NCBI GenBank assembly: GCA_021818585.1 | Contig: JAKATU010000042.1 | Span: 1 to 64,000, forward strand | From: Acidobacteriota bacterium | GTDB lineage: Bacteria; Acidobacteriota; Terriglobia; Terriglobales; Acidobacteriaceae | Length of the DNA: 64,000 nt | Reading direction: 5' to 3' | In this document: positions 44,378 through 53,378 of the stretch, in pieces | Layout: the number at the start of each line of letters is the position of its first letter | How positions within the stretch are numbered: the stretch's first letter is position 1 | The notes under the pieces: generated by a model | What the model was told of the DNA's origin: nothing | The model's input: the letters and a program-made list of their open reading frames with translations, nothing else | Databases searched by the model: none | Program-made: the position numbers and the translations under genes

Positions 44378-45562
44378 TTGAGAATCATTTCTTATTCGTA
44401 CGGATTGCTCGCAGCAGTTCTTTGCCTTACGGTTTCGGCGGTTGCACAACCGAATCCTGGGGCAGTCGCAGCGCCCTCACCCGCCCCAGCACCCGCAGCA
44501 GCACCGGCAGCAGCACCGGCACCTCCGCCACCACCGCCGCCTACCTGGAGCGTTGGATCTTTGGACTTCAGCGGGTTGATTGACGGCTACTACAGCTACA
44601 ACGCGAACCGGCCGAGTAATGCAGCAAACGGTCAGGTCAACGACCTGTACAATTTCAACGACAAGACCGATCAGTTCAGCCTGGCGATGGCCGAGGTGGA
44701 TATCACTCACGCTCCCAGCCCGGTCGGCGCAACGGTCGATCTGATTTTCGGTCGCGCCAACGACCTCATACACTCGCCCACGGACAAGAGCACCGCGAAC
44801 TATATTGAACAGGCCTACATCAGCGCTACGCCGCCGAAGTGGCATGGCACGGAGATTGATTTCGGTCAGTTTGTGACCTCAGCCGGCGCCGAGGTGATTG
44901 AAGCCGACAATGACTGGAACTACTCGCGCTCGCTTCTATTTGCGTGGGCGATTCCCTACTATCACTTCGGTCTGCGCACCTCGACACCCGTGACCAAGAG
45001 CTGGACGGCCGGACTGCAGGTAGTGAACGGGTGGAACAACGATGTGAACAACAATGGCGGCGTGACGATTGGGCTTACCAGCCTTTACACGAAACCGAAG
45101 TTCAACTGGGCGCTGAACTATTACGTTGGCCCCTCGAACACCGATACCCAGAAGGGATATCGCAACCTGATTGATACGACGATCAATCTGACGCCGACGC
45201 CGAAGTTCAGCGCTTATATCAATTACGACTACGGTCAGAACCGCTCGCTTGGCCCGGAAGTCTCGGACCACTGGCAGGGTTTTGCGATTGATACCGACTT
45301 TGTGGCGACGGCACACAACTCGTTTTCAGCTCGCGGTGAGTATTTCTCTGATAACGAGGGCTACGCCACCGGCACGGCGCAAAAGCTGAAGGAAGTGACC
45401 GGCACTTACCAGTACAAATGGGCGCACGGTCTTGAGACCCGCGTGGAAGTTCGTCACGACTGGTCGAATGTGGCCTTCTTTCATAAAGGCAACACTGAAA
45501 TGGTGGATGGGCAGACGACAGCAACCGTGGCGTTCATTGCCTTCTTTGGACCCAAATATTGA
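44378..45562 (+). CDS. Outer-membrane porin (OmpL-like beta-barrel, BBP2 type)
   Basis: 394 residues from the TTG at 44378, preceded by GGAGG with 8-nt spacing; a GTG nine codons upstream is in frame. A signal peptide (IISYSYGLLAAVLCLTVSAVAQ) is followed by a Pro/Ala-rich linker (APAPAAAPAAAPAPPPPPPP) and a beta-barrel with LDFSGLIDGYYSYNANRPS, typical of the BBP2 porin family. The last residues (FIAFFGPKY) form the terminal strand. It lies 200 bp upstream of the ammonium transporter, and the two may be regulated together, so it may pass ammonium or another nitrogen source. The link is positional only. Confidence 0.82.
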   Translation: MRIISYSYGLLAAVLCLTVSAVAQPNPGAVAAPSPAPAPAAAPAAAPAPPPPPPPTWSVGSLDFSGLIDGYYSYNANRPSNAANGQVNDLYNFNDKTDQFSLAMAEVDITHAPSPVGATVDLIFGRANDLIHSPTDKSTANYIEQAYISATPPKWHGTEIDFGQFVTSAGAEVIEADNDWNYSRSLLFAWAIPYYHFGLRTSTPVTKSWTAGLQVVNGWNNDVNNNGGVTIGLTSLYTKPKFNWALNYYVGPSNTDTQKGYRNLIDTTINLTPTPKFSAYINYDYGQNRSLGPEVSDHWQGFAIDTDFVATAHNSFSARGEYFSDNEGYATGTAQKLKEVTGTYQYKWAHGLETRVEVRHDWSNVAFFHKGNTEMVDGQTTATVAFIAFFGPKY

Positions 45563-45764
45563 TGAACGGATCAGCAGAAGATTCTTCAGCAAGCCTGCCT
45601 GGTTCATGACGAACCAAGGTCGGCAAGCAAGCGTTCCTGCTTTCAGCAGCAGATTCTGGTAGTTCAATCGCGCACTGAAAGCTTAGCTCAGAGCACAACA
45701 TGCTGAACCGAACAGTGCGTCTGGGTCCCACACATAACTGAATGTTGCTTCAGGAGGAAAGAAC

Positions 45765-47225
45765 ATGGCGGCAAGCAAATCACGGGGCCATTCGTTTGGG
45801 CTCTTTCTCTCAGGCATTGTAACCAGTCGTAAAAAATTGACGCTTTTGGGTGGGTTGGGTTGTCTCTTTTTTGGATTGCCGGCACTTGCCCAGACAACGA
45901 GCCAGAGCACTGCAACACAGATTGCACAGTTGCAGTCACAGATTGCGAATGCACAAATGTCCGGCGATAACGGCTGGATGCTGGCGAGCGCCGCGCTGGT
46001 TCTCTTGATGACCGGCCCGGGGCTGGCCTTGTTTTACAGCGGCATGGTGCGCAAGAAGAACGTGCTTGCCACAATGATGCAGAGTTTTTCGATGATGTGT
46101 CTGATCACACTGATCTGGGGTATTGTTGGGTACAGCCTTGCCTTCGGTTCAGGTACGCCATTCATTGGCGGCTTACAGCATATGTTTCTTCGGGGAGTAG
46201 GACTCGCTCCTGACCCGGCCTATGCAGGGACCATTCCGATCCAGACCTACATGATCTATCAGCTTATGTTCGCCATCATCACTCCGGCCCTCGTCACCGG
46301 CGCGTTTGCAGAGCGAATGAAGTTCAGCGCAATGGCTGTATTCCTCAGCCTCTGGTCTTTGATTGTCTACGCTCCGATGGCGCATATGGTGTGGGGTAAA
46401 GGCGGTTTTCTGAATGCCTCGTTGGGTGGGGCATTCCCCACGTTGGACTTCGCGGGTGGAACAGTCGTGCATATCACTTCGGGCGTATCCGCGTTGGTTT
46501 GCGCGCTTTACATGGGCAAACGTATCGGCTATCCGGATGAACCCATGCCTCCCCACTCCCTGGTGCTGAGCTTTATTGGCGCCTGCCTGGTTTGGGTAGG
46601 CTGGTTCGGATTTAACGCGGGCAGCGCGCTGAGCGCTGGACCGCTCGCCACCAGTGCTTTTGTCAACACGCAATTCGCTACCGCTACCGCCGCGCTGGGC
46701 TGGGTCGCTGTAGAGTGGCTGCATCGAGGAAAGCCAACGCTATTGGGAGGAATCTCAGGAGCGGTCGCAGGCCTCGTTGCCATTACACCGGCATCTGGTT
46801 TTGTACAACCGATGTCTGCCTTTATTCTTGGGGCGATTGCCGGTGCATTCTGCTACTTCATGGTGACCCGCGTCAAATCCTGGTTCGGCTACGACGATTC
46901 CCTGGACGCGTTCGGAGTACATGGAGCTGGTGGAACCATCGGCGCTATTCTGACCGGTGTTTTTGCATCGAGCACCATCAATCCCATTTTCAAAGATGCC
47001 AAAACGGGCGCGGTTCTGCCTTCCGGCGTGATTCAGGGCAACTGGCATCAACTTATTAATCAATTCGTAGGTGTCGCGGTTGCGTGGGGAATCTCTATTG
47101 TCGGTACGCTGATCATTCTCAAGGTGATCGACGTTACGATCGGTCTTCGTGTCACTCCAGATCAAGAGACCGAGGGGCTGGATATTACTCAGCACGGTGA
47201 AGAGGGTTACGATTTTGCAACGTAA
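45765..47225 (+). CDS. amt: Ammonium transporter (Amt family), canonical
   Basis: 486 residues. The ATG follows AGGAGGAAAG. A cleavable signal (LTLLGGLGCLFFGLPALAQ) and a short Gln-rich segment precede eleven transmembrane helices starting at WMLASAALVLLMT. The pore twin histidines are present: H236 in DFAGGTVVHITSG with D228, and H386 in DAFGVHGAGG. The long N-terminal leader is known from some Amt proteins of Acidobacteria and Proteobacteria. It takes up ammonium under nitrogen limitation and is normally gated by P-II, whose gene follows after a 77-bp gap with a tandem repeat. Confidence 0.95.
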   Translation: MAASKSRGHSFGLFLSGIVTSRKKLTLLGGLGCLFFGLPALAQTTSQSTATQIAQLQSQIANAQMSGDNGWMLASAALVLLMTGPGLALFYSGMVRKKNVLATMMQSFSMMCLITLIWGIVGYSLAFGSGTPFIGGLQHMFLRGVGLAPDPAYAGTIPIQTYMIYQLMFAIITPALVTGAFAERMKFSAMAVFLSLWSLIVYAPMAHMVWGKGGFLNASLGGAFPTLDFAGGTVVHITSGVSALVCALYMGKRIGYPDEPMPPHSLVLSFIGACLVWVGWFGFNAGSALSAGPLATSAFVNTQFATATAALGWVAVEWLHRGKPTLLGGISGAVAGLVAITPASGFVQPMSAFILGAIAGAFCYFMVTRVKSWFGYDDSLDAFGVHGAGGTIGAILTGVFASSTINPIFKDAKTGAVLPSGVIQGNWHQLINQFVGVAVAWGISIVGTLIILKVIDVTIGLRVTPDQETEGLDITQHGEEGYDFAT

Positions 47226-47247
47226 AAGCGCAGCTTTGCCTGCGAAC

Positions 47248-47288
47248 TTTCTGACCAGCTATCCAAGCATTTCTGACCAGCTATCCAA
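47248..47288. repeat. Tandem 19-bp repeat in the amt-glnB gap
   Basis: TTTCTGACCAGCTATCCAA occurs twice, at 47248-47266 and 47270-47288, with a period of 22 bp and no mismatches. It lies just before the P-II ribosome site, so it could be a duplicated regulatory or leader element, or a recent slip duplication. Confidence 0.8.
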
Positions 47289-47302
47289 CAAAGGAAATGA
47301 CC

Positions 47303-47641
47303 ATGCATAAGATTGAAGCCATTGTTCAACCCTCGCGGCTCGACGCGGTCAAGCAAGCACTGCTCGATGCCGGTGTCGAAGGCATGACGATTCTCGAAGC
47401 TCGCGGCCATGGCCGTCAAAAGGGTCACACTGAGTTTTACCGTGGCCGTGAGTACAGTGTTGATCTGCTACCCAAGATCAAGATTGAAACCATTGTGACC
47501 GATGAAATCCTGGAAAAAGCCGTGAACGCCGTTCTGCTTGCGGCGCGGACCGGCAAAATAGGTGACGGCAAAATCTTCATTTCGAAGGTGGAAGAGGCCA
47601 TCCGGATTCGCAACGACGATCGCGGGCCTGCAGCGATTTAG
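47303..47641 (+). CDS. glnB: Nitrogen regulatory protein P-II
   Basis: 112 residues from the ATG at 47303, chosen for 8-nt spacing to AAGGA; another ATG is 6 bp upstream. The T-loop HTEFYRGREYSVDLLPK carries the tyrosine equivalent to Tyr51, the uridylylation site in proteobacterial P-II. RTGKIGDGKIFI and the B/C-loop KVEEAIRIRNDD bind ATP and 2-oxoglutarate in family members. It senses nitrogen/carbon balance and blocks Amt when ammonium is plentiful. The amt-glnB pairing is classical (glnK-type by position). Confidence 0.95.
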   Translation: MHKIEAIVQPSRLDAVKQALLDAGVEGMTILEARGHGRQKGHTEFYRGREYSVDLLPKIKIETIVTDEILEKAVNAVLLAARTGKIGDGKIFISKVEEAIRIRNDDRGPAAI

Positions 47642-47832
47642 CAAGCTGCTTGGGCTCACGGATGTCCATGACCGAGGCAGGCAGCGGACCTTACTGATTT
47701 CGACTGCTTTCCTCCAATTGATTCATTCATTTGACTATTCTCTTCTTCTTGAACGGTGGGGTGAGATAACCAAACTCACCCCATCTTCTTTTTTGAGGAG
47801 TATTGGACTTACAAGCGGAGGCAAATTGCAAT

Positions 47833-48045
47833 ATGATGAGCGGCATGACGACACTGACACTGCAAATACGCATGGCCGGTCTGGCACTGCTGATCGCTGG
47901 ATGGCTTGTCCTACTCTTCGCGGTGATACTTCTCGCATCGCCTGCTCTTCGCTACGTGTTCGTTATCGTGGGTTTGCTGGTGGAACTGCTTGGCCTTGGC
48001 ATGGTGGGCCTGCACCACAGGTTTGAGACGGGAGGCCGCGCATGA
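47833..48045 (+). CDS. Small two-helix membrane protein
   Basis: 70 residues from the ATG at 47833 (GGAGG at 47817-47821, longer spacing than ideal). Two transmembrane helices: MAGLALLIAGWLVLLFAVILL and YVFVIVGLLVELLGLGMVGL. No family recognised. Its stop overlaps the ATG of the second Amt (ATGA), so the two are translationally coupled and the small protein may be a subunit or modulator of that transporter. Confidence 0.6.
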   Translation: MMSGMTTLTLQIRMAGLALLIAGWLVLLFAVILLASPALRYVFVIVGLLVELLGLGMVGLHHRFETGGRA

Positions 48046-49325
48046 TGTTGGCAGACGAGCCAATTGCCGTACTTTGCATTGTGCTGATTTCGATGTTGCC
48101 GCTTGCGCTGGCGGGACTGGCGCTGCTCAACACGGGCCTCGGACGATCGCGTAGTGCGTCTCAGTCTTTGATGGGCGCCATGCTGGCGGTATCTGTAGCC
48201 GCTGTCATATTCTGCGTGATTGGCTTTTCCTTTGCGGGTTTTCAGGGGATGACTTCCTACTCGTTATCCCTTGGTTCCGCCCGGTTGGATTGGATCGGCG
48301 CGACGGGCATGTTCTTCGGCGGTCTGCACTGGGACGGTTCCCTGCCCGGCTACGCAGCGGCATTTGAAGTGTTTGCCGTGGGACTGGCTGCCATTATTCC
48401 GTGGGGGTCCGGCGCGGACCGGTGGCGGTTGAGGGCGGTCGGGATGGCATCGGTATTGATCGGCGGACTGCTGTTTCCCTTATTCGCACACTGGGTTTGG
48501 GGCGGCGGCTGGCTGGCCTCTTTAGGATCGAGCTTCCAGATCGGCGCGGGCTTTGTTGATCCGGGCGGGGCGGCGACAATCCAGGCATTTGGCGGGCTCA
48601 CTGCGCTGGTTGTGGTCTGGCTGCTGGGTCCACGCAGCGGCAAATTTTCCGGTTCAAGCGTGCCTCGGGCGATTCCCGGCCACCATATGATTTTTGTGCT
48701 TCTGGGTTGCATGTTGATGCTTCCGGGATGGCTTGCATTCAATTTGCTTGGCGCAACCCTCTACGCGGGGACTACCCCGCAGATGCTGGTGCCGGTGGCG
48801 ATCAATACGTTGTTTTGCGCGGCGATGGCGCTGATGGCTGCGTTATTCATTACCCGGATTCGATTTGGCAAACCGGATGTTTCTCTCTGCGCCAACGGAT
48901 GGGTGGCGGGCCTGGTCACCAGCAGTGCGGTTGCAGCTTTTGCTACACCCGCCGAAGCGATGATTGCCGGAACCTTGATCGGCGGGGCGCTGCCCTGGCT
49001 GGTGGAACTGCTGGAGGTGCATGCACGCATCGACGATCCCTCGGGCGCGATCGTGGTGCATGGATTTGCCGGCATATGGGGACTGTTCGCCGTCGGGTTC
49101 ATGGGATCGTTTCCGCCGGGGCAGATGCTGGCGCAATTGATCGGAATCGGCACCTTGCTGGGAGTTATGCTGCCGCTCATTTATGGCTGCTTCTGGCTGC
49201 TGAACAAGGTATTCCCCTTCCGCACGAGCCCGGAGGGCGAACAGGTTGGGATGGACCTGCATGAACTGGGTGCGGGAGCGTATCCGGAATTTGTGATTTA
49301 CGGAGATGATTTTCTGCCGCGTTAG
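48042..49325 (+). CDS. Divergent ammonium transporter-like protein lacking the first pore histidine
   Basis: 427 residues with eleven transmembrane helices and Amt-family landmarks. At the position of canonical His168 in E. coli AmtB, DPGGAATIQAFGG has Gln181 (Asp173 is kept at -8), whereas the second histidine is present (H340 in AIVVHGFAG). Twin-His variants can change conduction or turn the protein into a sensor. There is no N-terminal signal, unlike the first Amt. Coupled to a small membrane protein upstream, and glnA follows after 355 bp. Function as transporter versus sensor is undecided. Confidence 0.8.
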   Translation: MMLADEPIAVLCIVLISMLPLALAGLALLNTGLGRSRSASQSLMGAMLAVSVAAVIFCVIGFSFAGFQGMTSYSLSLGSARLDWIGATGMFFGGLHWDGSLPGYAAAFEVFAVGLAAIIPWGSGADRWRLRAVGMASVLIGGLLFPLFAHWVWGGGWLASLGSSFQIGAGFVDPGGAATIQAFGGLTALVVVWLLGPRSGKFSGSSVPRAIPGHHMIFVLLGCMLMLPGWLAFNLLGATLYAGTTPQMLVPVAINTLFCAAMALMAALFITRIRFGKPDVSLCANGWVAGLVTSSAVAAFATPAEAMIAGTLIGGALPWLVELLEVHARIDDPSGAIVVHGFAGIWGLFAVGFMGSFPPGQMLAQLIGIGTLLGVMLPLIYGCFWLLNKVFPFRTSPEGEQVGMDLHELGAGAYPEFVIYGDDFLPR

Positions 49326-49680
49326 ACCTCACAGCACTCCAGAGAAAATCTTACGTAGAGCCATCAAAAATCTGGGCTAACCTTCACGCATTCAGTATTC
49401 TGAAGAATCGACAAATCTTTTTTCCCAAAGTGATGCAGATCGGCTTGAGCTGCGGAACTGGAAGAAGTTCAGTGGCGGAAGGCGCTTTACTACGCCGCAC
49501 TGGCGATCATTCCGCTTGCTTTGTTCGCGACCATGCTGCTGCTCCCCGCAAAGCATAAAAAGTCCCTCCATTTGAATAAGATAGCTAATCCATAAGGGTC
49601 TTTATGGAATCCTCATGGACCCGTCCATAAGTTGATGATGTGACCCCGCGTCGGGGCACCCTATTGGAGGAGACACATTC
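49326..49680. promoter_or_regulatory. glnA upstream region with repeated TTATGG/CCATAA boxes
   Basis: 355 bp without a supported gene. Near glnA it has CCATAA (49590-49595), TTATGG (49602-49607), TCATGG (49613-49618, 11 bp further) and CCATAA (49625-49630). The core resembles the sequence upstream of the porin at 44203-44220. A short open stretch without an ATG at its head (about 49448-49595; YYAALAIIPLALFATMLLL) encodes a membrane-helix-like peptide and may be the relic of a small gene. Confidence 0.45.
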
Positions 49681-51111
49681 ATGTCTAGCGAGTACCGTAA
49701 CTTCCTCGCATTAAGCTACGACGAACTGGAAGAGCTGAATCTGAAAGCCAAGGCCGAGCGACTGGGCCGTGTGGCGGAAGACAAGATTCGGGAAGAACGC
49801 CTGAAATATCTCACCGACGAGAAGCGCATCAAGGCTGTCACTGTATTGTTCAGTGACCTGGAAGGCCGCCTGCACCTTCTGGATTACGACAAGAAGTTTT
49901 TGCTGAAGAGCTACGATAACCTTACTTTCGATGGTTCTTCGATTCGTGGATTTACAGCGCAGAAGGAAAGCGACCTGCGGCTGGGAATTGACTGGAGCGC
50001 CTTTTACTGGGTGCCTGCGGATGTGTTTGGAAGCGGCAAGGTGGTCGTGTTTGGTTCGGTCATCGACAAGAATGGGACTCCCTACTCCGGCGATCTGCGC
50101 GGGGTGCTGCAGGCGTATTCGAACAAGCTGTTCGAGGAAAAAGGCTACACGCTGAATGCCGCCAACGAAATTGAAGGCTTTCTTTTCCAGGGAGCCGATG
50201 CGGAGCGGACTTACCACGAGACAGGCAAGTTCGAATTTGTAAATACGGGCGGCTATTACCACTCGCTGCCGGGCGATCCTTTACGGCGCTTTATTGACAC
50301 CGCGGCGGAAGTGCAGCGGGCGATGGGCTTCCAGAATGAGAAGGACCATCCTGAGGTTGCGCCTTCGCAGTTTGAGATTAACTACGGCTACGGCGAAGTG
50401 GTTGCTGCTGCCGACCAGATTCAGCTTTACAAGCTGCTGGCCCGCCAGATCGCAAACAACATGGGATACACGGCCTCGTTCCTGCCCAAGCCTGTGGTCG
50501 GCGTGAACGGCAGCGGCATGCACACGAATCTTTCGATTTCGAAAGATGGCGCCAATCTGATGTGGGACCCGGATGGAATCGAGAAAATCTCTACGTTTGG
50601 CTGGGAGTTTGTGGATCGCATTCTCTCGCATGCTCTTGATATCTGCCTGATTCTGAACTCGAGCGTGAATTCCTATCGCCGTCTCGATCCACATTTTGAA
50701 GCTCCCAACCAGATCAAGGCTTCGGCTACGGATCGTGGATCGATGATCCGGATTCCGATTGGCAATTCCAAGTCGGCGCGTGTAGAAGTGCGCTCTGTGG
50801 CTCCGGACGCCAACCCATACCTCACGCTCTTCTCTATCTTCAAGACGGGGCTGGATGGCACTACGCTGAGCATAGAGGGCCTGCGCCAGGCCGAGCGCTA
50901 CCTGCCCAGTGATATCCACTCCGCGATGCACGACTTCCGTGCTTCGGAGTGGATCTCGAAGATTCTTGGCGAGGATGTGAAGTCGCGCTTTGTGGATCTC
51001 AAGCAGGCTGCGGCCGATCGCGCTCCACGGAGCCTCGGAACATTCGTCAAGGATTCCGAGGTGCAATTCCATCACGAGATTTACAACCAGGCGTTGTGGA
51101 ATCTCTTTTAG
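49681..51111 (+). CDS. glnA: Glutamine synthetase
   Basis: 476 residues; TTGGAGGAGA precedes the ATG. Beta-grasp segment FDGSSIRGF, the ATP/glutamate site NEIEGFLF, GSGMHTNLS and the NSYRRLDPHFEAPNQI block identify a GlnA-type enzyme that makes glutamine from glutamate, ammonium and ATP. The NLYDLP adenylylation segment of enterobacterial GSI is not recognisable (ERYLPSDI lies near it), so covalent control by GlnE is unlikely. It lies downstream of two amt genes and glnB; the boxes in the upstream region may provide shared control. A bidirectional terminator follows. Confidence 0.95.
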   Translation: MSSEYRNFLALSYDELEELNLKAKAERLGRVAEDKIREERLKYLTDEKRIKAVTVLFSDLEGRLHLLDYDKKFLLKSYDNLTFDGSSIRGFTAQKESDLRLGIDWSAFYWVPADVFGSGKVVVFGSVIDKNGTPYSGDLRGVLQAYSNKLFEEKGYTLNAANEIEGFLFQGADAERTYHETGKFEFVNTGGYYHSLPGDPLRRFIDTAAEVQRAMGFQNEKDHPEVAPSQFEINYGYGEVVAAADQIQLYKLLARQIANNMGYTASFLPKPVVGVNGSGMHTNLSISKDGANLMWDPDGIEKISTFGWEFVDRILSHALDICLILNSSVNSYRRLDPHFEAPNQIKASATDRGSMIRIPIGNSKSARVEVRSVAPDANPYLTLFSIFKTGLDGTTLSIEGLRQAERYLPSDIHSAMHDFRASEWISKILGEDVKSRFVDLKQAAADRAPRSLGTFVKDSEVQFHHEIYNQALWNLF

Positions 51112-51138
51112 GCCTCTCACGACAGAAGCAGAAAAATC

Positions 51139-51167
51139 AAATGCCCCGGATCCTCTCCGGGGCATTT
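51139..51167. terminator. Bidirectional terminator between glnA and the response regulator
   Basis: A perfect 12-bp stem AAATGCCCCGGA with its complement and a 5-nt loop, flanked by A-rich 5' and T-rich 3' sides. It sits between the two convergent stop codons. Confidence 0.85.
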
Positions 51168-51186
51168 CTATTTGCGATTCATCTCG

Positions 51187-51918
51187 TTACTGAGTCATGC
51201 CGGAACCCGATTCCCTGCTGAGTGATTCAGCAAACCGGTAGCCGACGTAAGCGTCAGTGAGTAGATATTTTGGATTGGAAGGATCCTCTTCAATCTTTTT
51301 GCGCAACTGCCGGACAAAGGTGCGGAGGTAGTCGATCTCCTGGCGGTAGTCGGCTCCCCAGACGGTGGTGAGCAGTTTTCCGTGGGTGACGGCTCGACCG
51401 GCATTCGTCATCAGGTAGAAGAGAATGTCGTACTCTTTCGGCGTGAGGTGAAGCGGCTGGCCGGACTTGTAGACCAGTCTGCGGTCGGGAAGCAGGCGGA
51501 TGTCGCCGACTTCCAGCGGGGCATTGTCCGGGCGATCAGGAGCTTTGGCCCGCCGCACCGCGGTACGGATGCGCGCGACACATTCGCGCATGCTGAAGGG
51601 CTTGGTGATGTAATCGTCCGCGCCGCGTTCGAGTGCGTCGACTTTGTCCTGCTCTTCATCGCGGACCGTAAGGATGAGGATGGGCAGTCGAGGATAGACG
51701 GCACGCAGCTTGTCCAGTGTCTTCATTCCGCCGATGCCGGGCATATTGAGATCGAGCAGAACAACGTCAAAGGACTGCGAACGAACCAGAAGCAGGGCTT
51801 CTTCGCCGCGCGAGGCTTCGACTGTTACAAATCCAAGCTCCTGCAGGGTTGCACGCAGAGCGCGCCGAATGGCGGCTTCGTCGTCCACCAGCAGAATGCG
51901 AATTGAGTTTTCATTCAT
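51187..51918 (-). CDS. OmpR/KdpE-like response regulator
   Basis: 243 residues. The receiver has VDDEAA, phospho-acceptor VVLLDLNMPGIGG, Thr in ILTVRDEEQDK and Lys in YITKPF. The winged HTH has LTPKEYDILFYLMTNAGRAVTH and the KdpE-like end YLRTFVRQLRKKIEEDPSNPKYLLT. It is KdpE-like by sequence, but no kdpFABC genes are in the window. Its start overlaps the kinase stop (ATGA). OmpR-type regulators bind direct repeats about 11 bp apart, so the TTATGG boxes at glnA and the porin are candidate targets. Confidence 0.93.
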   Translation of the reverse strand: MNENSIRILLVDDEAAIRRALRATLQELGFVTVEASRGEEALLLVRSQSFDVVLLDLNMPGIGGMKTLDKLRAVYPRLPILILTVRDEEQDKVDALERGADDYITKPFSMRECVARIRTAVRRAKAPDRPDNAPLEVGDIRLLPDRRLVYKSGQPLHLTPKEYDILFYLMTNAGRAVTHGKLLTTVWGADYRQEIDYLRTFVRQLRKKIEEDPSNPKYLLTDAYVGYRFAESLSRESGSGMTQ

Positions 51919-53072
51919 GAAGCAGACAACTCCTGGGGCTCCACCGGGATGGAGGCGTAAAAGGTAGTTCCGTTCGTTGCGTCACTCTTTACCCATACAT
52001 CTCCGCCATGTGCCTGGGCTGACCTTCGAGCGATGGAAAGTCCGATTCCAGTACCGGTCGCCGACTGCGATGCTCCGGAGGCTCGAAAAAAGCGTTCGAA
52101 GAGGTGTTCCTGATCTTCAACAGAAATGACAGGGCCAACGTTGTGGACCGAGAGCAGCACTGCACCGGGACGACTCACCGCGCTGACGGTGATGGTCGTG
52201 CCCAGAGCTCCATATTTACCGGCATTATCCACAAACTGGGTGAGCATGGCTCTCAGAAGGCTGCGGTCGCCGAAGATGGTCAGGTTCTCGGGATCGACGG
52301 AGACTTTGACGTGCATGGCTGCCAGACGCTCCCTTGCTTCGGCAACCGCTTCGTCGATCAACGATGTCACGGTGACCCGCTCCGCGGTGACGGTAAGATC
52401 ATGCGCATCGAGCCGCGCCGTTTGCAGCAAGCGGGTGGTGAGATGGTCCAGCAGTTCGGTTTGCTCCTCGATCAGAGAGAGCAGCTCAGTCTGGGAGGCG
52501 GTATAGCTACCGGTCTCGACAAGGCCGGAACTGGCTGCGCGGATGGCCGTGAGCGGAGTTTTGTAGGCGTGCGCCAGATAATCCAGCACCGTGGTGCGCA
52601 ATTGCTCAACGCGGCGTGCACTCTCGGTCCGGGTTTCATTGGCGAAGGAGTGGTAGCGATCAAAGGTGATGGCGACCAGGCCCGCCACGGAATCGACGAC
52701 GGCCGCGCTTGCTTCTCCACGCAAAACCAAGGCGCCAATGGGGAGCCCGCCGATGCGCAGGACACGCTGCCGCAGGCCGGTGGAAGGCTCATCCCGCACA
52801 ATTTCAAAGATGCACGTGTTGCGAATTGTGTTTTCAATATCGGGCCACCATGTTCCAGCCTGGTAGGTCTCATGGAGGTCTGCGTCGAAGATGGCAACAG
52901 CTTCCAGCCTCAGGGTCGCGCGAATTCGCTCGGCCAACTGAAGGCCGGGTTTGCGGTGCAAATCCAACTGAGTGGTGCTGGCAACCAGTTGGCTCAATGC
53001 TTCCAGTTCACGAGCGTCTCCGGGAGGGTAGTTGACTGTGCCCTTTGCTGGAAGATTCTTGGCGCTAACCAT
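51915..53072 (-). CDS. KdpD-like sensor histidine kinase, soluble, unusual H-box
   Basis: 385 residues. A GAF-like N-terminal domain (about 20-150) is followed by a HisKA region, LDYLAHAYKTPLTAI, and an HATPase domain with FVDNAGKYG, FERFFRASG and GTGIGLSIARR. No transmembrane helix, Usp or KdpD sensor domain is present, so it is cytoplasmic and shorter than full KdpD. The H-box has Ala right after the phospho-accepting His, where Glu or Asp normally assists catalysis. Expresses with the downstream response regulator through an ATGA overlap. Confidence 0.9.
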   Translation of the reverse strand: MVSAKNLPAKGTVNYPPGDARELEALSQLVASTTQLDLHRKPGLQLAERIRATLRLEAVAIFDADLHETYQAGTWWPDIENTIRNTCIFEIVRDEPSTGLRQRVLRIGGLPIGALVLRGEASAAVVDSVAGLVAITFDRYHSFANETRTESARRVEQLRTTVLDYLAHAYKTPLTAIRAASSGLVETGSYTASQTELLSLIEEQTELLDHLTTRLLQTARLDAHDLTVTAERVTVTSLIDEAVAEARERLAAMHVKVSVDPENLTIFGDRSLLRAMLTQFVDNAGKYGALGTTITVSAVSRPGAVLLSVHNVGPVISVEDQEHLFERFFRASGASQSATGTGIGLSIARRSAQAHGGDVWVKSDATNGTTFYASIPVEPQELSAS

Positions 53073-53378
53073 GGACCATCCTTAGATTCATGATTCCCTT
53101 CGTGCTCGAATACTGTGGCGGTCGAATGGCCAATGTCCGGAGACTGATTTTGGGGGCCAGCAGGACCACAGGGAGCAGATGATTGAGACGGCGATGACCT
53201 TACCCCACTTTACTCAAAGTTTGCACAAGGATTTCTGAAACCACAAGAAATTTTTGTGTCAGGAATGAGCGCATTGGGGCGATCTTTAGACATTCCTCAT
53301 GAGTGGGATGCGGTGATAGAGATGTGTACCGCCTGCCTTTACTGCATTGGACAGAGACAGGCGACGGCCAATGAGTTT

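Noticed and set aside
49448..49595. Open stretch encoding a membrane-helix-like peptide upstream of glnA
   Set aside because: There is no start codon at its head and it runs into the TTATGG/CCATAA boxes, so it is recorded only as a possible relic.
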